A stretch of 37,212 bases of DNA, taken from contig CALZOR010000012.1 of assembly GCA_945827785.1 (NCBI GenBank), forward strand, positions 1 to 37,212, read 5' to 3'. Source of the DNA: an uncultured Bacteroidales bacterium. GTDB lineage: Bacteria > Bacteroidota > Bacteroidia > Bacteroidales > UBA932. Positions within the stretch are counted from its first letter, which is position 1. Each line of letters starts with the position of its first letter. The notes under the pieces are model-generated. The model was not told where the DNA came from. It was given only the letters and a program-made list of their open reading frames with translations, and did not search any database. The position numbers and the translations under genes were made by a program. Below are positions 23,305 to 31,718 of the stretch, in pieces.

Positions 23305-24180
23305 ATGCCCTCAATTTCAGTCATTATTCCGGTTTATAACGTCGAGAAATATCTCGGACGCTGTCTTGACAGTCTTCTTGCCCAGACCTGGACAGATTGG
23401 GAGGCGCTATGTGTGGACGACGGAAGCCGTGATGCAAGTGGGACAATATTGGATTCCTATGCCAGCCGTGACAGCCGTTTCAGGGTTGTGCATGTGGAGA
23501 ACGGAGGTGCTTCCCACGCCCGCAACATTGCTCTTGATATGGTTGGGGGTGAGTTCCTTATGCTTTTGGACAGTGATGATTTCATACATCCGCAGACTAT
23601 GGAACTATGTATGTATTTTGCCCGCAGGGACTCTTCGGATCTGGTAACTTTTACCTATCATCATCCATACAGGACTTTGACATCGGCACTTCAATTTCTC
23701 CATCTCCCGGAATATAAACCGAAATTCAAGAAATATGATCCGTCAAAGGTGGAAACACGTGTCACGGAAAATGTTTTCGAATATGCAACGGAGTATTCAA
23801 AGCCCGATGACATAGACAGAACATGGGCTGTAAAACATTGTCATCCTGTCCGTTGCATGTACCGGATGGAGATAATGGACAACTTGCGCTTTATTGAAGG
23901 AATCATATACGAAGATTTTCCATGGTGGAGCAGTGTCCTTTTCAGAACCCGTAAGATGACAATTATGCGCTTGCCCCTGTATTATTACTACCCGAATTTC
24001 AAGGGAGCCATTATTTCAAGCGGAAACAGATATAAAATAGAAAGCCTGAAGAAGGCTCTTGCTGCTGCGGAACAAATCTGCAATTCTGAAACCGATTCCT
24101 ACAAGATAGAAAGGTGGAAAAAACATTTTCTTACCCCGTTCAGGTCGAAGTTGGAAAAGAAACTCAAATCTTTGAAATAG
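23305..24180 (+). CDS. Family 2 glycosyltransferase
   Basis: 291 residues. GT2 motifs: SISVIIPVYNVEKYLGRCLD, VDDGSRDASG, ENGGASHARNIALD and MLLDSDDFIHPQTM (DSD metal site), with EGIIYEDFPWW carrying the likely catalytic ED. It is the only plus-strand gene in the glycan cluster. It is divergent from the RgpF-like gene, and its 3' end overlaps the convergent GT4 gene by 17 bases. Its sugar donor is unknown. A basic C-terminus (KLEKKLKSLK) suggests membrane contact. Confidence 0.9.
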   Translation: MPSISVIIPVYNVEKYLGRCLDSLLAQTWTDWEALCVDDGSRDASGTILDSYASRDSRFRVVHVENGGASHARNIALDMVGGEFLMLLDSDDFIHPQTMELCMYFARRDSSDLVTFTYHHPYRTLTSALQFLHLPEYKPKFKKYDPSKVETRVTENVFEYATEYSKPDDIDRTWAVKHCHPVRCMYRMEIMDNLRFIEGIIYEDFPWWSSVLFRTRKMTIMRLPLYYYYPNFKGAIISSGNRYKIESLKKALAAAEQICNSETDSYKIERWKKHFLTPFRSKLEKKLKSLK

Positions 24181-25255
24181 GCTTGTCTGAAGCGATGGAC
24201 TCAAAAAGATTCATCCATTGCTTCATTATGTTCTCTATTCTGAATCTGCTGCATTGTTGCTTTGCCTGATGGCCCATTTTTATTCGTAACTGATTGTCTT
24301 CCATTAGTTTCTTTATTCTGCTTGCCATTGCATCGCAATCTCCTGCCTTGACGACATATCCTGTCTGGCCGTCAATGATTGCTTCGGCAGGACCTGTTGG
24401 GCAGGCGAAGGACACGGCAGGGACTCCTGCTGATGCCGCCTCAATCAGAACCATAGGGAATCCTTCGTAGATGGATGTCATCAGGTATATTGAACTGTTC
24501 CTGATTTTCTCAATGAAGTTGCCGACCGGCTGATATATCGTTACACTGTCTTCAAGAGAGTATTTTGATATTAGTTTTGAAAGATGATCCTGCAGTGGAC
24601 CGCTTCCGTATATGTCCAGCTTCCATTCCGGAAAGTCGGCAGATACATTCTTCCATACTTTCAGCATCGCATCATAATTTTTCTGCTTCACCAGACGCCC
24701 GCCGCTTATGCAGTGCTTCATGTTTTCTTCCGTGGAACTGAATTCTTTTATGTCAGAAGGATTATATATCTGTACAACATTATCCAGATATTTTCCCCAG
24801 ACAGCAGCATCTTCCATGGTCAGGACCACAAACTTGTTCATTCTGGATGCTGCCTTGATAAAGGCCGGAAGGCGATACTGCTTGCCTCTTATTAAATAGC
24901 TCTGATATGAGAAGTGGAATTCAGCAATTTTTGCACAAGTCGTTTCCATCTTCGAAATAGGGAAGAGCTCCACTCCGCATAATGAAACGCAGACGTCGGC
25001 GCCCACTTTTTCAAGAAGGGCTCCCAGTTCATTCATGTACCTTCGCTGTCTGAATGGAAACCTGATATTGATGTCAAGGTCTATCAGCTTAACTTTTTCA
25101 CTAAGTTTGAAAAAAGGCTTCCTGCCCTTCTGATGGAAGGTCACTATATAGATGCGATATCCAAGCTGCTCAGCAAGATAGTTGGCTTTCTGAGTAAGAA
25201 CGCTTTCAATACCTCCGGAACGGTAAAGCGTATCAGTGCAATAGACTATTGTCAT
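24164..25255 (-). CDS. Family 4 glycosyltransferase (GT-B fold)
   Basis: 363 residues. The GT-B fold is seen as an N-terminal IVYCTDTLYRSGGIESVLT glycine loop. The GT4 C-terminal half has SGGRLVKQKNYDAMLKVW, WKLDIYGSGPLQDHL, and the donor-site EGFPMVLIEAASAGVPAVSF with the E-x7-E pair. It is a retaining enzyme using a nucleotide sugar at the inner-membrane cytoplasmic face. Start ATG 25255 overlaps the upstream GT2-like stop by 4 bases (ATGA), so it is the third gene of a coupled operon with the acyltransferase. Confidence 0.92.
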   Translation of the reverse strand: MTIVYCTDTLYRSGGIESVLTQKANYLAEQLGYRIYIVTFHQKGRKPFFKLSEKVKLIDLDINIRFPFRQRRYMNELGALLEKVGADVCVSLCGVELFPISKMETTCAKIAEFHFSYQSYLIRGKQYRLPAFIKAASRMNKFVVLTMEDAAVWGKYLDNVVQIYNPSDIKEFSSTEENMKHCISGGRLVKQKNYDAMLKVWKNVSADFPEWKLDIYGSGPLQDHLSKLISKYSLEDSVTIYQPVGNFIEKIRNSSIYLMTSIYEGFPMVLIEAASAGVPAVSFACPTGPAEAIIDGQTGYVVKAGDCDAMASRIKKLMEDNQLRIKMGHQAKQQCSRFRIENIMKQWMNLFESIASDKPISKI

Positions 25256-26097
25256 ATTATATTATCAAATCTCTCAGGAATGCGTACGACTATTCTCAAT
25301 TCGAACATTGCCGGCTTGTTCCATGCATAAGGAGGCCTTACAATGCTCTGGCAGATTCTTGCAAATTTTGTCCATCTGTCGAAATCTCTTGCAGGAAGTT
25401 CTGTCGCATATCTGATTGTTCTGGCCCTTTTTGCCATGTGCTTTCCCCATCCCTGACTCAGACGGTCCTTGTCGCTGAAGCGTTCTTCAAGACGCCTTTT
25501 GTCGAAATATCCGAAATGCATGAGGTACAGATCTTTGGCAATGTGGAAGTTATGCCCTTTGATCCGGTGGAATCCGCTGCCCCATATACATGGTTTTGCA
25601 ACTATTGACGGTTTTGTGTAGCGGGTACCTATCTGGGCATAGTGCCTTTGTTTAAGGAAAGGTTCATTTTCCGTGATGTCACCTTCCTCGCCAAGTTTTT
25701 GCCCGAAGTCAAGACCGAGGGCGCTTAGGCTGACACCTATTTTCTGTGCCGACAGATATTCCCTCAATGAGATCTCACGTTTAGGATCGACAACGATGAA
25801 CTCATCTGCATCAACTCCAATCACCAGATCATATCCTTGTTCCAGAAGGGAGGCTGCCCTTTCCGAGAGGAATCTCAGCCTGCCTTTTTCTGCCGCCACT
25901 ACCTGATTGCCGATTTTCTCATGCAGAAATGCATTTGTCCCCTCGCAGAATGGAGCAATATCCTGATCTGTACCGTCAAAATAAATCCAGAGATTCTCTT
26001 TCCCCAGTTCCCTGCCGTAATATTCAACCCATTTCCGAAGGTAGAAGTCATCATTACGGACCATTGTCAATGCTGCAATTCTTTTCATATCCCGCAT
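25252..26097 (-). CDS. GT2-like glycosyltransferase (PF13704/GT92 type)
   Basis: 281 residues. The start RIAALTMVRNDDFYLRKWVEYY matches the GT2-like group that includes PF13704 and GT92 enzymes. The metal site is VIGVDADEFIVVD. A HFGYFDKRRLEERF segment with SQGWGKHM follows. The donor and acceptor are unknown. ATG 26088 (MKRIAAL) is an alternative start nine bases downstream. The gene begins one base after the acyltransferase stop and overlaps the GT4 gene by 4 bases, showing a tight operon. Confidence 0.82.
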   Translation of the reverse strand: MRDMKRIAALTMVRNDDFYLRKWVEYYGRELGKENLWIYFDGTDQDIAPFCEGTNAFLHEKIGNQVVAAEKGRLRFLSERAASLLEQGYDLVIGVDADEFIVVDPKREISLREYLSAQKIGVSLSALGLDFGQKLGEEGDITENEPFLKQRHYAQIGTRYTKPSIVAKPCIWGSGFHRIKGHNFHIAKDLYLMHFGYFDKRRLEERFSDKDRLSQGWGKHMAKRARTIRYATELPARDFDRWTKFARICQSIVRPPYAWNKPAMFELRIVVRIPERFDNII

Positions 26098-26098
26098 T

Positions 26099-27013
26099 TT
26101 AATTCATCAGCCACCAACGATTATGAGTCCAAAGATAGTTGAACGGCTGGATTCTCAAATCTTCTTCCAGAAGCTTGTAGTATCTGTCAATCATTTCCTC
26201 GACTGACATCTTGGATGCATCTTCGCATATAGGGATATATTCAATGTCATATCCCCCCTTACGTTCAAGCATCCTTTGGTAAACAACCGCCATGCCGAAT
26301 TTCTTTGCCACTCCTGCAGATGCACTCATGGTCAGACATGGCCTATTCATGAAATTGACCGTCATGTGGTCAGGTCCGTTGAAATATGGACGCTGGTCAG
26401 TTGTAAACAGATATATTTTCTTCTTATCCTTGTTCTTGAACACATATCTCAGAACATTACGTGACTCCATATATCCGGTAAATGCTTTTCTGTCGCTTAT
26501 CACAGCCAGACGTATGTCTTCCATGATTTCATTCATCATCTTGCTTGAAAGTTTGCGGTAAACCGAGCAGATGTCGAGATCGCTGAAATGGAAGTCTTCC
26601 TTGTAACTGTAATTGCATGCGCCGCCCATGATTTCCCAGTTGCCGCTATGTGAACTCATTATCATTATGCTGGGACGCTCGTCATACAGTTTGTTGACCA
26701 GCTCAGGGTTGATGATTTCTGCTATATGGCTGTTCCTTAGGCGCTTTCTGTCGCATGCGCTGAACCAGACTGCCTCAAGAAATATCTTTGCAAAATGTAT
26801 GTAGAACTGATGTCTGATCTGGTCCCTTTCTGATTGTGTCTTCTCCGGGAACGCATGGTTAAGATTGTCATCTACCAAATCGGTTCTGTATTTGAAAACG
26901 TTCTCGATGCACCAGCCTATCCATTTCGCATTGAAATGATGGAATCCCAGGGGGAATATTCCAATCAATTTAATAAATCCTTGAAGCAGAAATTTTCCTG
27001 TTTTATAAAGCAT
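26099..27013 (-). CDS. LpxL/HtrB-type lysophospholipid acyltransferase
   Basis: 304 residues. The catalytic HxxxxE motif is MSSHSGNWEIMGG (His122, Glu127). It has an N-terminal hydrophobic helix and the family-typical early segment DNLNHAFPEKTQSERDQI. The family-typical end YLWTHNRWW is present. Enzymes of this family add secondary acyl chains to lipid A; some Bacteroidota members act on other lipids such as aminolipids. Heading an operon with two glycosyltransferases supports lipid A or a glycolipid. It has its own consensus promoter. Confidence 0.88.
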   Translation of the reverse strand: MLYKTGKFLLQGFIKLIGIFPLGFHHFNAKWIGWCIENVFKYRTDLVDDNLNHAFPEKTQSERDQIRHQFYIHFAKIFLEAVWFSACDRKRLRNSHIAEIINPELVNKLYDERPSIMIMSSHSGNWEIMGGACNYSYKEDFHFSDLDICSVYRKLSSKMMNEIMEDIRLAVISDRKAFTGYMESRNVLRYVFKNKDKKKIYLFTTDQRPYFNGPDHMTVNFMNRPCLTMSASAGVAKKFGMAVVYQRMLERKGGYDIEYIPICEDASKMSVEEMIDRYYKLLEEDLRIQPFNYLWTHNRWWLMN

Positions 27014-27036
27014 TGTTCAGTATAATTTTATACTCA

Positions 27037-27066
27037 CAAAGATAGTAAATAATTTAGTTTCTCAAA
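27037..27066 (-). promoter_or_regulatory. Promoter of the acyltransferase operon
   Basis: On the minus strand, TTTG, 18 bases, then TATCTTTG (plus 27037-27044 for the -7 element and 27063-27066 for the -33). The leader would be about 20 bases. Confidence 0.72.
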
Positions 27067-27098
27067 TTCGAAACAGGTGTGAATGGTTATACATAAAA

Positions 27099-27136
27099 AG
27101 AGAGACTGAAAAGTCTTTCGACCGTCCAGTCTCTCT
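27099..27136 (-). terminator. Terminator of the nqr operon
   Basis: AGAGAGACTG (27099-27108) pairs perfectly with CAGTCTCTCT (27127-27136). On the minus strand the stem is followed directly by TTTTTATG, a standard intrinsic terminator 18 bases after the nqrF stop. Confidence 0.85.
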
Positions 27137-27154
27137 GAATCCAAAGTACGTAAA

Positions 27155-28414
27155 TTATGCACCGAAGTTGTCGTAGAGGATGTTCTCAGGAGGAACTCCA
27201 AGAGAATCAAGCAGGTCAACAACGCATTTGGTCATCATAGGAGGTCCGCACATGAGATAGAGTGCATCCTCCGGATTTTCATGCTGCTTGAGGTAGGTTT
27301 CGAACATGACGTTGTGTACGAAGCCTGCAATATAAGGAACGCCTGCTGCATCTGCTGCCGGGTCCGGACGGTCAAGTGCAAGATGGAACTTGAAGTTAGG
27401 GAAATCCTTCTCAATCTGGTGGTAATCTTCGAGGTAGAATGCCTCTTTCAGGCTACGCGCACCATAGAAGAAGTTGACCTTTCTTGAAGTCTTTTCCGTC
27501 TTGAAAAGATGCATGATGTGAGAACGCATAGGAGCCATTCCGGCACCACCTCCGACGAAGATAAGTTCCTGGTCTGCAGGAAGATTCTTCGGAAGGAAGA
27601 ACTCTCCGTAAGGACCTGAGATGGTAATCTTGTCCCCTGGTTTGAGTGAGTAGATGTATGAAGAACATACACCAGGATTTACATCCATCCAGCCGCCTTT
27701 TGCCCTGTCGAGAGGCGGAGTTGCAATACGGACGTTGAGCTTGATGATATCTCCCTCTGCCGGGTAGCAGGCCATTGAGTATGCCCTGACTGTCGGGGTA
27801 GGGTTGACCATCTTGAGGTCGAAGCATTTGAACTTCTCCCAATCTGCCCTGTATTCCTCATCCACATCAATATCCTTGTAGTCAACTGTGATTGCAGGAA
27901 CGTCAATCTGGATGTATCCTCCTGACTGGAAGTTGAGGTGCTCGCCTTCAGGAAGCTTCACGACGAATTCCTTGATGAAGGTTGCAACGTTGTGGTTTGA
28001 AACGACCTCGCACTCCCATTTCCTTACGTTGAGGGCAGAAGCCGGAACCTCAATTGCAAGGTCTTCCTTGACCTTGACCTGACATCCGAGTCTCCAGTGG
28101 TTTGCAATCTGCTTGCGGTTGAAGAATCCGACTTCGGTAGGAAGGATTTCTCCGCCGCCTTCGGTCACGCGGCATTTGCACTGTCCGCAGGCACCTTTAC
28201 CGCCACAAGCTGAAGGGAGGAAGATTTTCTGCTCGGCAAGAGTGTTGAGAAGGTTTCCGCCAGGGGTTACTTCCACAATCTTGCTTCCGTCATTGATATT
28301 GATCTTCACTTTACCTGATGGAGTGAGCTTTGCTTTGATGAAAAGCAGAAGCGCTACCAGGATGAGTGTAAGGATCACGAAAATGATTACTGAAAATAGT
28401 ATAGTCATCTGCAT
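27155..28414 (-). CDS. nqrF: Na+-translocating NADH:quinone reductase subunit F
   Basis: 419 residues. NqrF accepts electrons from NADH via FAD and passes them to a 2Fe-2S centre. An N-terminal membrane helix is followed by a ferredoxin domain with Cys70, Cys76, Cys79 and Cys111 (SACGGKGACGQC and LGCQV). The FAD-binding RAYSMACYPAE and NAD-binding FVGGGAGMAPMRSHI segments come next. The C-terminus YDNFGA is family-typical. The start ATG 28414 is preceded at 7 bases by GGAGGG, an unusually strong Shine-Dalgarno for this phylum. It is the last gene of nqrABCDEF, followed by a terminator. Confidence 0.97.
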   Translation of the reverse strand: MQMTILFSVIIFVILTLILVALLLFIKAKLTPSGKVKININDGSKIVEVTPGGNLLNTLAEQKIFLPSACGGKGACGQCKCRVTEGGGEILPTEVGFFNRKQIANHWRLGCQVKVKEDLAIEVPASALNVRKWECEVVSNHNVATFIKEFVVKLPEGEHLNFQSGGYIQIDVPAITVDYKDIDVDEEYRADWEKFKCFDLKMVNPTPTVRAYSMACYPAEGDIIKLNVRIATPPLDRAKGGWMDVNPGVCSSYIYSLKPGDKITISGPYGEFFLPKNLPADQELIFVGGGAGMAPMRSHIMHLFKTEKTSRKVNFFYGARSLKEAFYLEDYHQIEKDFPNFKFHLALDRPDPAADAAGVPYIAGFVHNVMFETYLKQHENPEDALYLMCGPPMMTKCVVDLLDSLGVPPENILYDNFGA

Positions 28415-28429
28415 AATCTTTCCCTCCTA

Positions 28430-29047
28430 TTAAAGCTGAATACCCATGAAGGTCATGAATGCGATACCCATGAGACCCACGGTGATGAATGTGATTCCGA
28501 GGCCTTTGAGAGGCGCAGGAACATGTGAATAAGATAGTTTCTCCCTGATAGCGGCAAGAGCAACAATTGCAAGCCACCATCCGAAACCTGAACCGAGGGC
28601 ATAGGTTGCAGCCTCACCTACATTCACGAAATCCCTTTCCTGCATGAAGAGTGAACCGCCAAGAATGGCACAGTTCACCGCGATGAGCGGAAGGAAGATT
28701 CCGAGCTGTGAGTAGAGGGCCGGAGCGAATTTCTCCACAACCATTTCCACAATCTGGACGATTGCTGCAATGACTGCTATGAATACGATGAAACTGAGGA
28801 AGCTCAGGTCAATCGATGCATATTTTTCACCGAGCCATGCGAGTGCGCCAGGTTTGAGGAGGTACTCGTTGAGCAGGTAGTTGATTGGGAGAGTCACAAG
28901 GAGCACGAAGATAACAGCAACACCCAAACCGTTGGCTGTCTTCACATTCTTTGATACCGCCAGATATGAGCACATGCCCAGGAAGTAGGCGAATATCATA
29001 TTGTCAACGAAAATTGACTTTACGAACAAGCTAATATAATCTGCCAT
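28430..29047 (-). CDS. nqrE: Na+-translocating NADH:quinone reductase subunit E
   Basis: 205 residues from ATG 29047. The frame stays open upstream, but [20 protein letters not shown] is the conserved NqrE start. It is an integral membrane protein with about six helices. Conserved half-repeat segments include [14 protein letters not shown] and [16 protein letters not shown], whose cysteines coordinate the Fe centre shared with NqrD. It lies 17 bases after nqrD and 15 before nqrF. Confidence 0.97.
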   Translation of the reverse strand: MADYISLFVKSIFVDNMIFAYFLGMCSYLAVSKNVKTANGLGVAVIFVLLVTLPINYLLNEYLLKPGALAWLGEKYASIDLSFLSFIVFIAVIAAIVQIVEMVVEKFAPALYSQLGIFLPLIAVNCAILGGSLFMQERDFVNVGEAATYALGSGFGWWLAIVALAAIREKLSYSHVPAPLKGLGITFITVGLMGIAFMTFMGIQL

Positions 29048-29064
29048 TGTATTCGAGTTTATTG

Positions 29065-29688
29065 TTATTTCTCCTGAAGGTCTTTCTGAACAGCCCTCTG
29101 AATCCAGATGATGCATCCAAGAAGGATGAGTGCCATCGGTGGAAGGATCATAAGACCATTGTTCATATAACCGAGGTCATAGAATGACTCAGGGATAATC
29201 CTGAATCCGAAGAGTGTGCCGCTTCCGAGGAGTTCACGGAAGAATGCAACTACGATGAGGATGAGTCCGTAACCGAAACCGTTGCCAAGACCGTCAAGCA
29301 GTGATGGAAGCGGCTTGTTGCCGAGGGCGAAAGCCTCAATACGTCCCATCACGATACAGTTGGTGATGATAAGGCCGATGTAAACCGACAGAGTCTTGCT
29401 GACAGGGTAGGCGAATGCCTTGAGTACCTGGTCAACGAGGATTACCATCATTGCCACGACCACGAGCTGGACGATGATACGGATACGGTTTGGAATTGTG
29501 TTCCTGAGCAATGAAACCACAAGGCTTGAGAGAGCGGTCACGATGGTTACGGAAAGCGCCATCACACATGCTCCCTTGAGCTGAACTGTTACTGCCAGTG
29601 AGGAACAGATACCCAGTACAAGGACAGAAATAGGGTTGCCCTTGAAAATCGGGTTAAGCAAAGTTTCTTTCAAATTGATGTCTTTCAT
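29065..29688 (-). CDS. nqrD: Na+-translocating NADH:quinone reductase subunit D
   Basis: 207 residues, an integral membrane protein paired with NqrE. Mirrored motifs [21 protein letters not shown] and [20 protein letters not shown] carry the conserved Cys residues of the intramembrane iron site. GGAGG lies 8 bases before ATG 29688 and overlaps the nqrC stop codon. Lengths and order match the standard operon. Confidence 0.97.
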   Translation of the reverse strand: MKDINLKETLLNPIFKGNPISVLVLGICSSLAVTVQLKGACVMALSVTIVTALSSLVVSLLRNTIPNRIRIIVQLVVVAMMVILVDQVLKAFAYPVSKTLSVYIGLIITNCIVMGRIEAFALGNKPLPSLLDGLGNGFGYGLILIVVAFFRELLGSGTLFGFRIIPESFYDLGYMNNGLMILPPMALILLGCIIWIQRAVQKDLQEK

Positions 29689-29691
29689 ACA

Positions 29692-30510
29692 CTATTCCTC
29701 CACAGTTTCTTCTGTAGCAACTTCCTCTGCGACAGCTTCTTCTGCTGCCACTGCGAGAGTGCTCAGATATGGTTCATAGTATTTTGCCCAAGTATTGATG
29801 GTCCTTCCGAGTGACTGTGAAGTGATGGTTGCACCGCTGATTGCATCAACTCCGCTCTCATCACCGTTGGCTCCGCCTTTCACTACGTCGAACTTGCGCT
29901 CGCCGCGTCCGAATACCTTGCCTTTGAACTGGCTGTAGAAAGGTTTTTCGGCAATCTTTGCTCCAAGGCCCGGAGTCTCACTCTTATGGTCGAAGACTGC
30001 ACCGTCAATGGTCCTGCCATCCTCGGCAACTGCGATATAACCCCAGATAGGGCCCCAGAGACCGGCACCATAGCAAGGGATGACAGTCACTTTCTGTCCG
30101 TTTACATTGATGACATATACAGGGAGTGAAAGGCTTTCGAGAAGCTCTGTCTGTCCAGCCTCAATCTTCTTGATGATGTCATTCTGGGATTTAAGGTAGC
30201 TTGTTGACTCAACCTTGATGTCAGCAATGTTTTCCTTGCCGGTGTTCATGTGAGCTCCGACAACTCCTTTACCATTGACATAGAAGGCGTCAACAGCCTG
30301 CTCTGCATACATGGCCATCACGTCTTCGCCGACGCTCATGCTGTCATCAGCCTGAGCAGCAGCGGAAAGAACCTGTGAGATGGTCTCTTTCTTGATATTC
30401 TCATCCTGCATCGGTTTGAGTGCTGAAGCAGCAAAAGCCAGAACCGCAGCAACTATCACAACGAGGATAGTCGAATATATTACTGTATATACGTTACTGT
30501 TTGTATTCAT
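29692..30510 (-). CDS. nqrC: Na+-translocating NADH:quinone reductase subunit C
   Basis: 272 residues. One N-terminal helix anchors a periplasmic domain that carries FMN covalently on Thr228 of DAISGATITSQS. VYVINVNGQKVTVIPCYGAGLWGPIWGY and the ETPGLGAKIAE loop are family-typical. The last 20 or so residues are an Ala/Glu-rich acidic tail (AVAAEEAVAEEVATEETVEE) not needed for the known flavin site. It is three bases from nqrD. Confidence 0.96.
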   Translation of the reverse strand: MNTNSNVYTVIYSTILVVIVAAVLAFAASALKPMQDENIKKETISQVLSAAAQADDSMSVGEDVMAMYAEQAVDAFYVNGKGVVGAHMNTGKENIADIKVESTSYLKSQNDIIKKIEAGQTELLESLSLPVYVINVNGQKVTVIPCYGAGLWGPIWGYIAVAEDGRTIDGAVFDHKSETPGLGAKIAEKPFYSQFKGKVFGRGERKFDVVKGGANGDESGVDAISGATITSQSLGRTINTWAKYYEPYLSTLAVAAEEAVAEEVATEETVEE

Positions 30511-30522
30511 ACCTTATATATA

Positions 30523-31707
30523 TTAAGCGATTTTAACTTTCTTTGCCCTTCTCTTGATTGAGAACTCAATGACATAGTGGTCAATCAGAGGTGCGAAGGT
30601 ATTCATCAACAGGATTGCGAGCATCATTCCTTCAGGATATCCAGGGTTCCAGATTCTGACGGTCACTGCAAGAGCACCGACAAGGAAACCGTAAATCCAT
30701 TTACCGCACTCGGTCTGGGCAGAGGTTACAGGATCGGTAGCCATGAAGACTGTTCCGAAGAGGAAACCTCCCATGACGAGCTGGTAGTAACCAGGAAGGT
30801 CGGTAGAGCCGACTGCAAATCCGAGGTAACCGACTGCAAGTCCGCCGATTACAGACGAAAGCATAATCTTCCAACTTGCAACTCCCGTCCAGAGAAGAAG
30901 GACTGCACCGATGAGGATGGCAACTGCTGAGGTTTCACCAACAGAACCAGGGATGATTCCGAGGAACATGTCCATGAAAGATGTTCCTGCGGCATTGAGA
31001 CCGTCGATTGATGCGTGTGAAAGAGGTGTTGCACCTGAGAATCCGTCAACAAGACCGTTGCCGCACTGGAATGCTGTGCCCTCTGCCTCCCATCTTGTCA
31101 TACCGCCGGTCCAGACAGTCTCTCCGGACATTTTGCTCGGGTATGAGAAGAAAAGGAATGCACGGGTGAGCAGTGCAGGGTTCCAGATGTTCATACCGGT
31201 GCCTCCGAATACTTCCTTGCCGATGATGACAGCAAATGCAACAGCAATTGCAAGCATCCACAATGGAACGTCAACAGGTACGATAAGTGGAATGAGCATA
31301 CCGGAAACGAGGTAACCCTCATTCACTTCATGACCTCTGATCTGGGCAGAAGTGAACTCGATTGCAAGACCTACAATATATGAAATAAGGTAAAGAGGAA
31401 CGACTTTGAGGATACCGTACCAAACCATGTTCCAGAAGCCCCAGTCCTCAAGACCGAAGGCCAGTTTGTGCTGATAACCTGTATTCCAGATGCCGAAAAG
31501 CATTGCCGGAACGAGGGCGAGCACAACAATGATCATGATTCTCTTCAGATCGACGCAGTCCCTGACATGTGCACCTTTGCGGGTTACAGTGTTCGGAACG
31601 AAAAGGAATGTTTCAAAAGCATCGAATGTCGAATGAAGGAATCCGAGCTTGCCACCTTTCTCAAAGGTAGGCTTGATTTTATCTACTATATTTCTTAATC
31701 CGCTCAT
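30523..31707 (-). CDS. nqrB: Na+-translocating NADH:quinone reductase subunit B
   Basis: 394 residues with about ten membrane helices. NqrB holds riboflavin and covalent FMN, the latter on Thr227 of DGFSGATPLSHA, and contributes to the Na+ channel. GKEVFGGTGMNIWNPALLTRAF is a conserved core segment. Start ATG 31707 lies 11 bases after the nqrA stop. The family length (about 410) agrees. Confidence 0.97.
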   Translation of the reverse strand: MSGLRNIVDKIKPTFEKGGKLGFLHSTFDAFETFLFVPNTVTRKGAHVRDCVDLKRIMIIVVLALVPAMLFGIWNTGYQHKLAFGLEDWGFWNMVWYGILKVVPLYLISYIVGLAIEFTSAQIRGHEVNEGYLVSGMLIPLIVPVDVPLWMLAIAVAFAVIIGKEVFGGTGMNIWNPALLTRAFLFFSYPSKMSGETVWTGGMTRWEAEGTAFQCGNGLVDGFSGATPLSHASIDGLNAAGTSFMDMFLGIIPGSVGETSAVAILIGAVLLLWTGVASWKIMLSSVIGGLAVGYLGFAVGSTDLPGYYQLVMGGFLFGTVFMATDPVTSAQTECGKWIYGFLVGALAVTVRIWNPGYPEGMMLAILLMNTFAPLIDHYVIEFSIKRRAKKVKIA

Positions 31708-31718
31708 AATTCAATACT

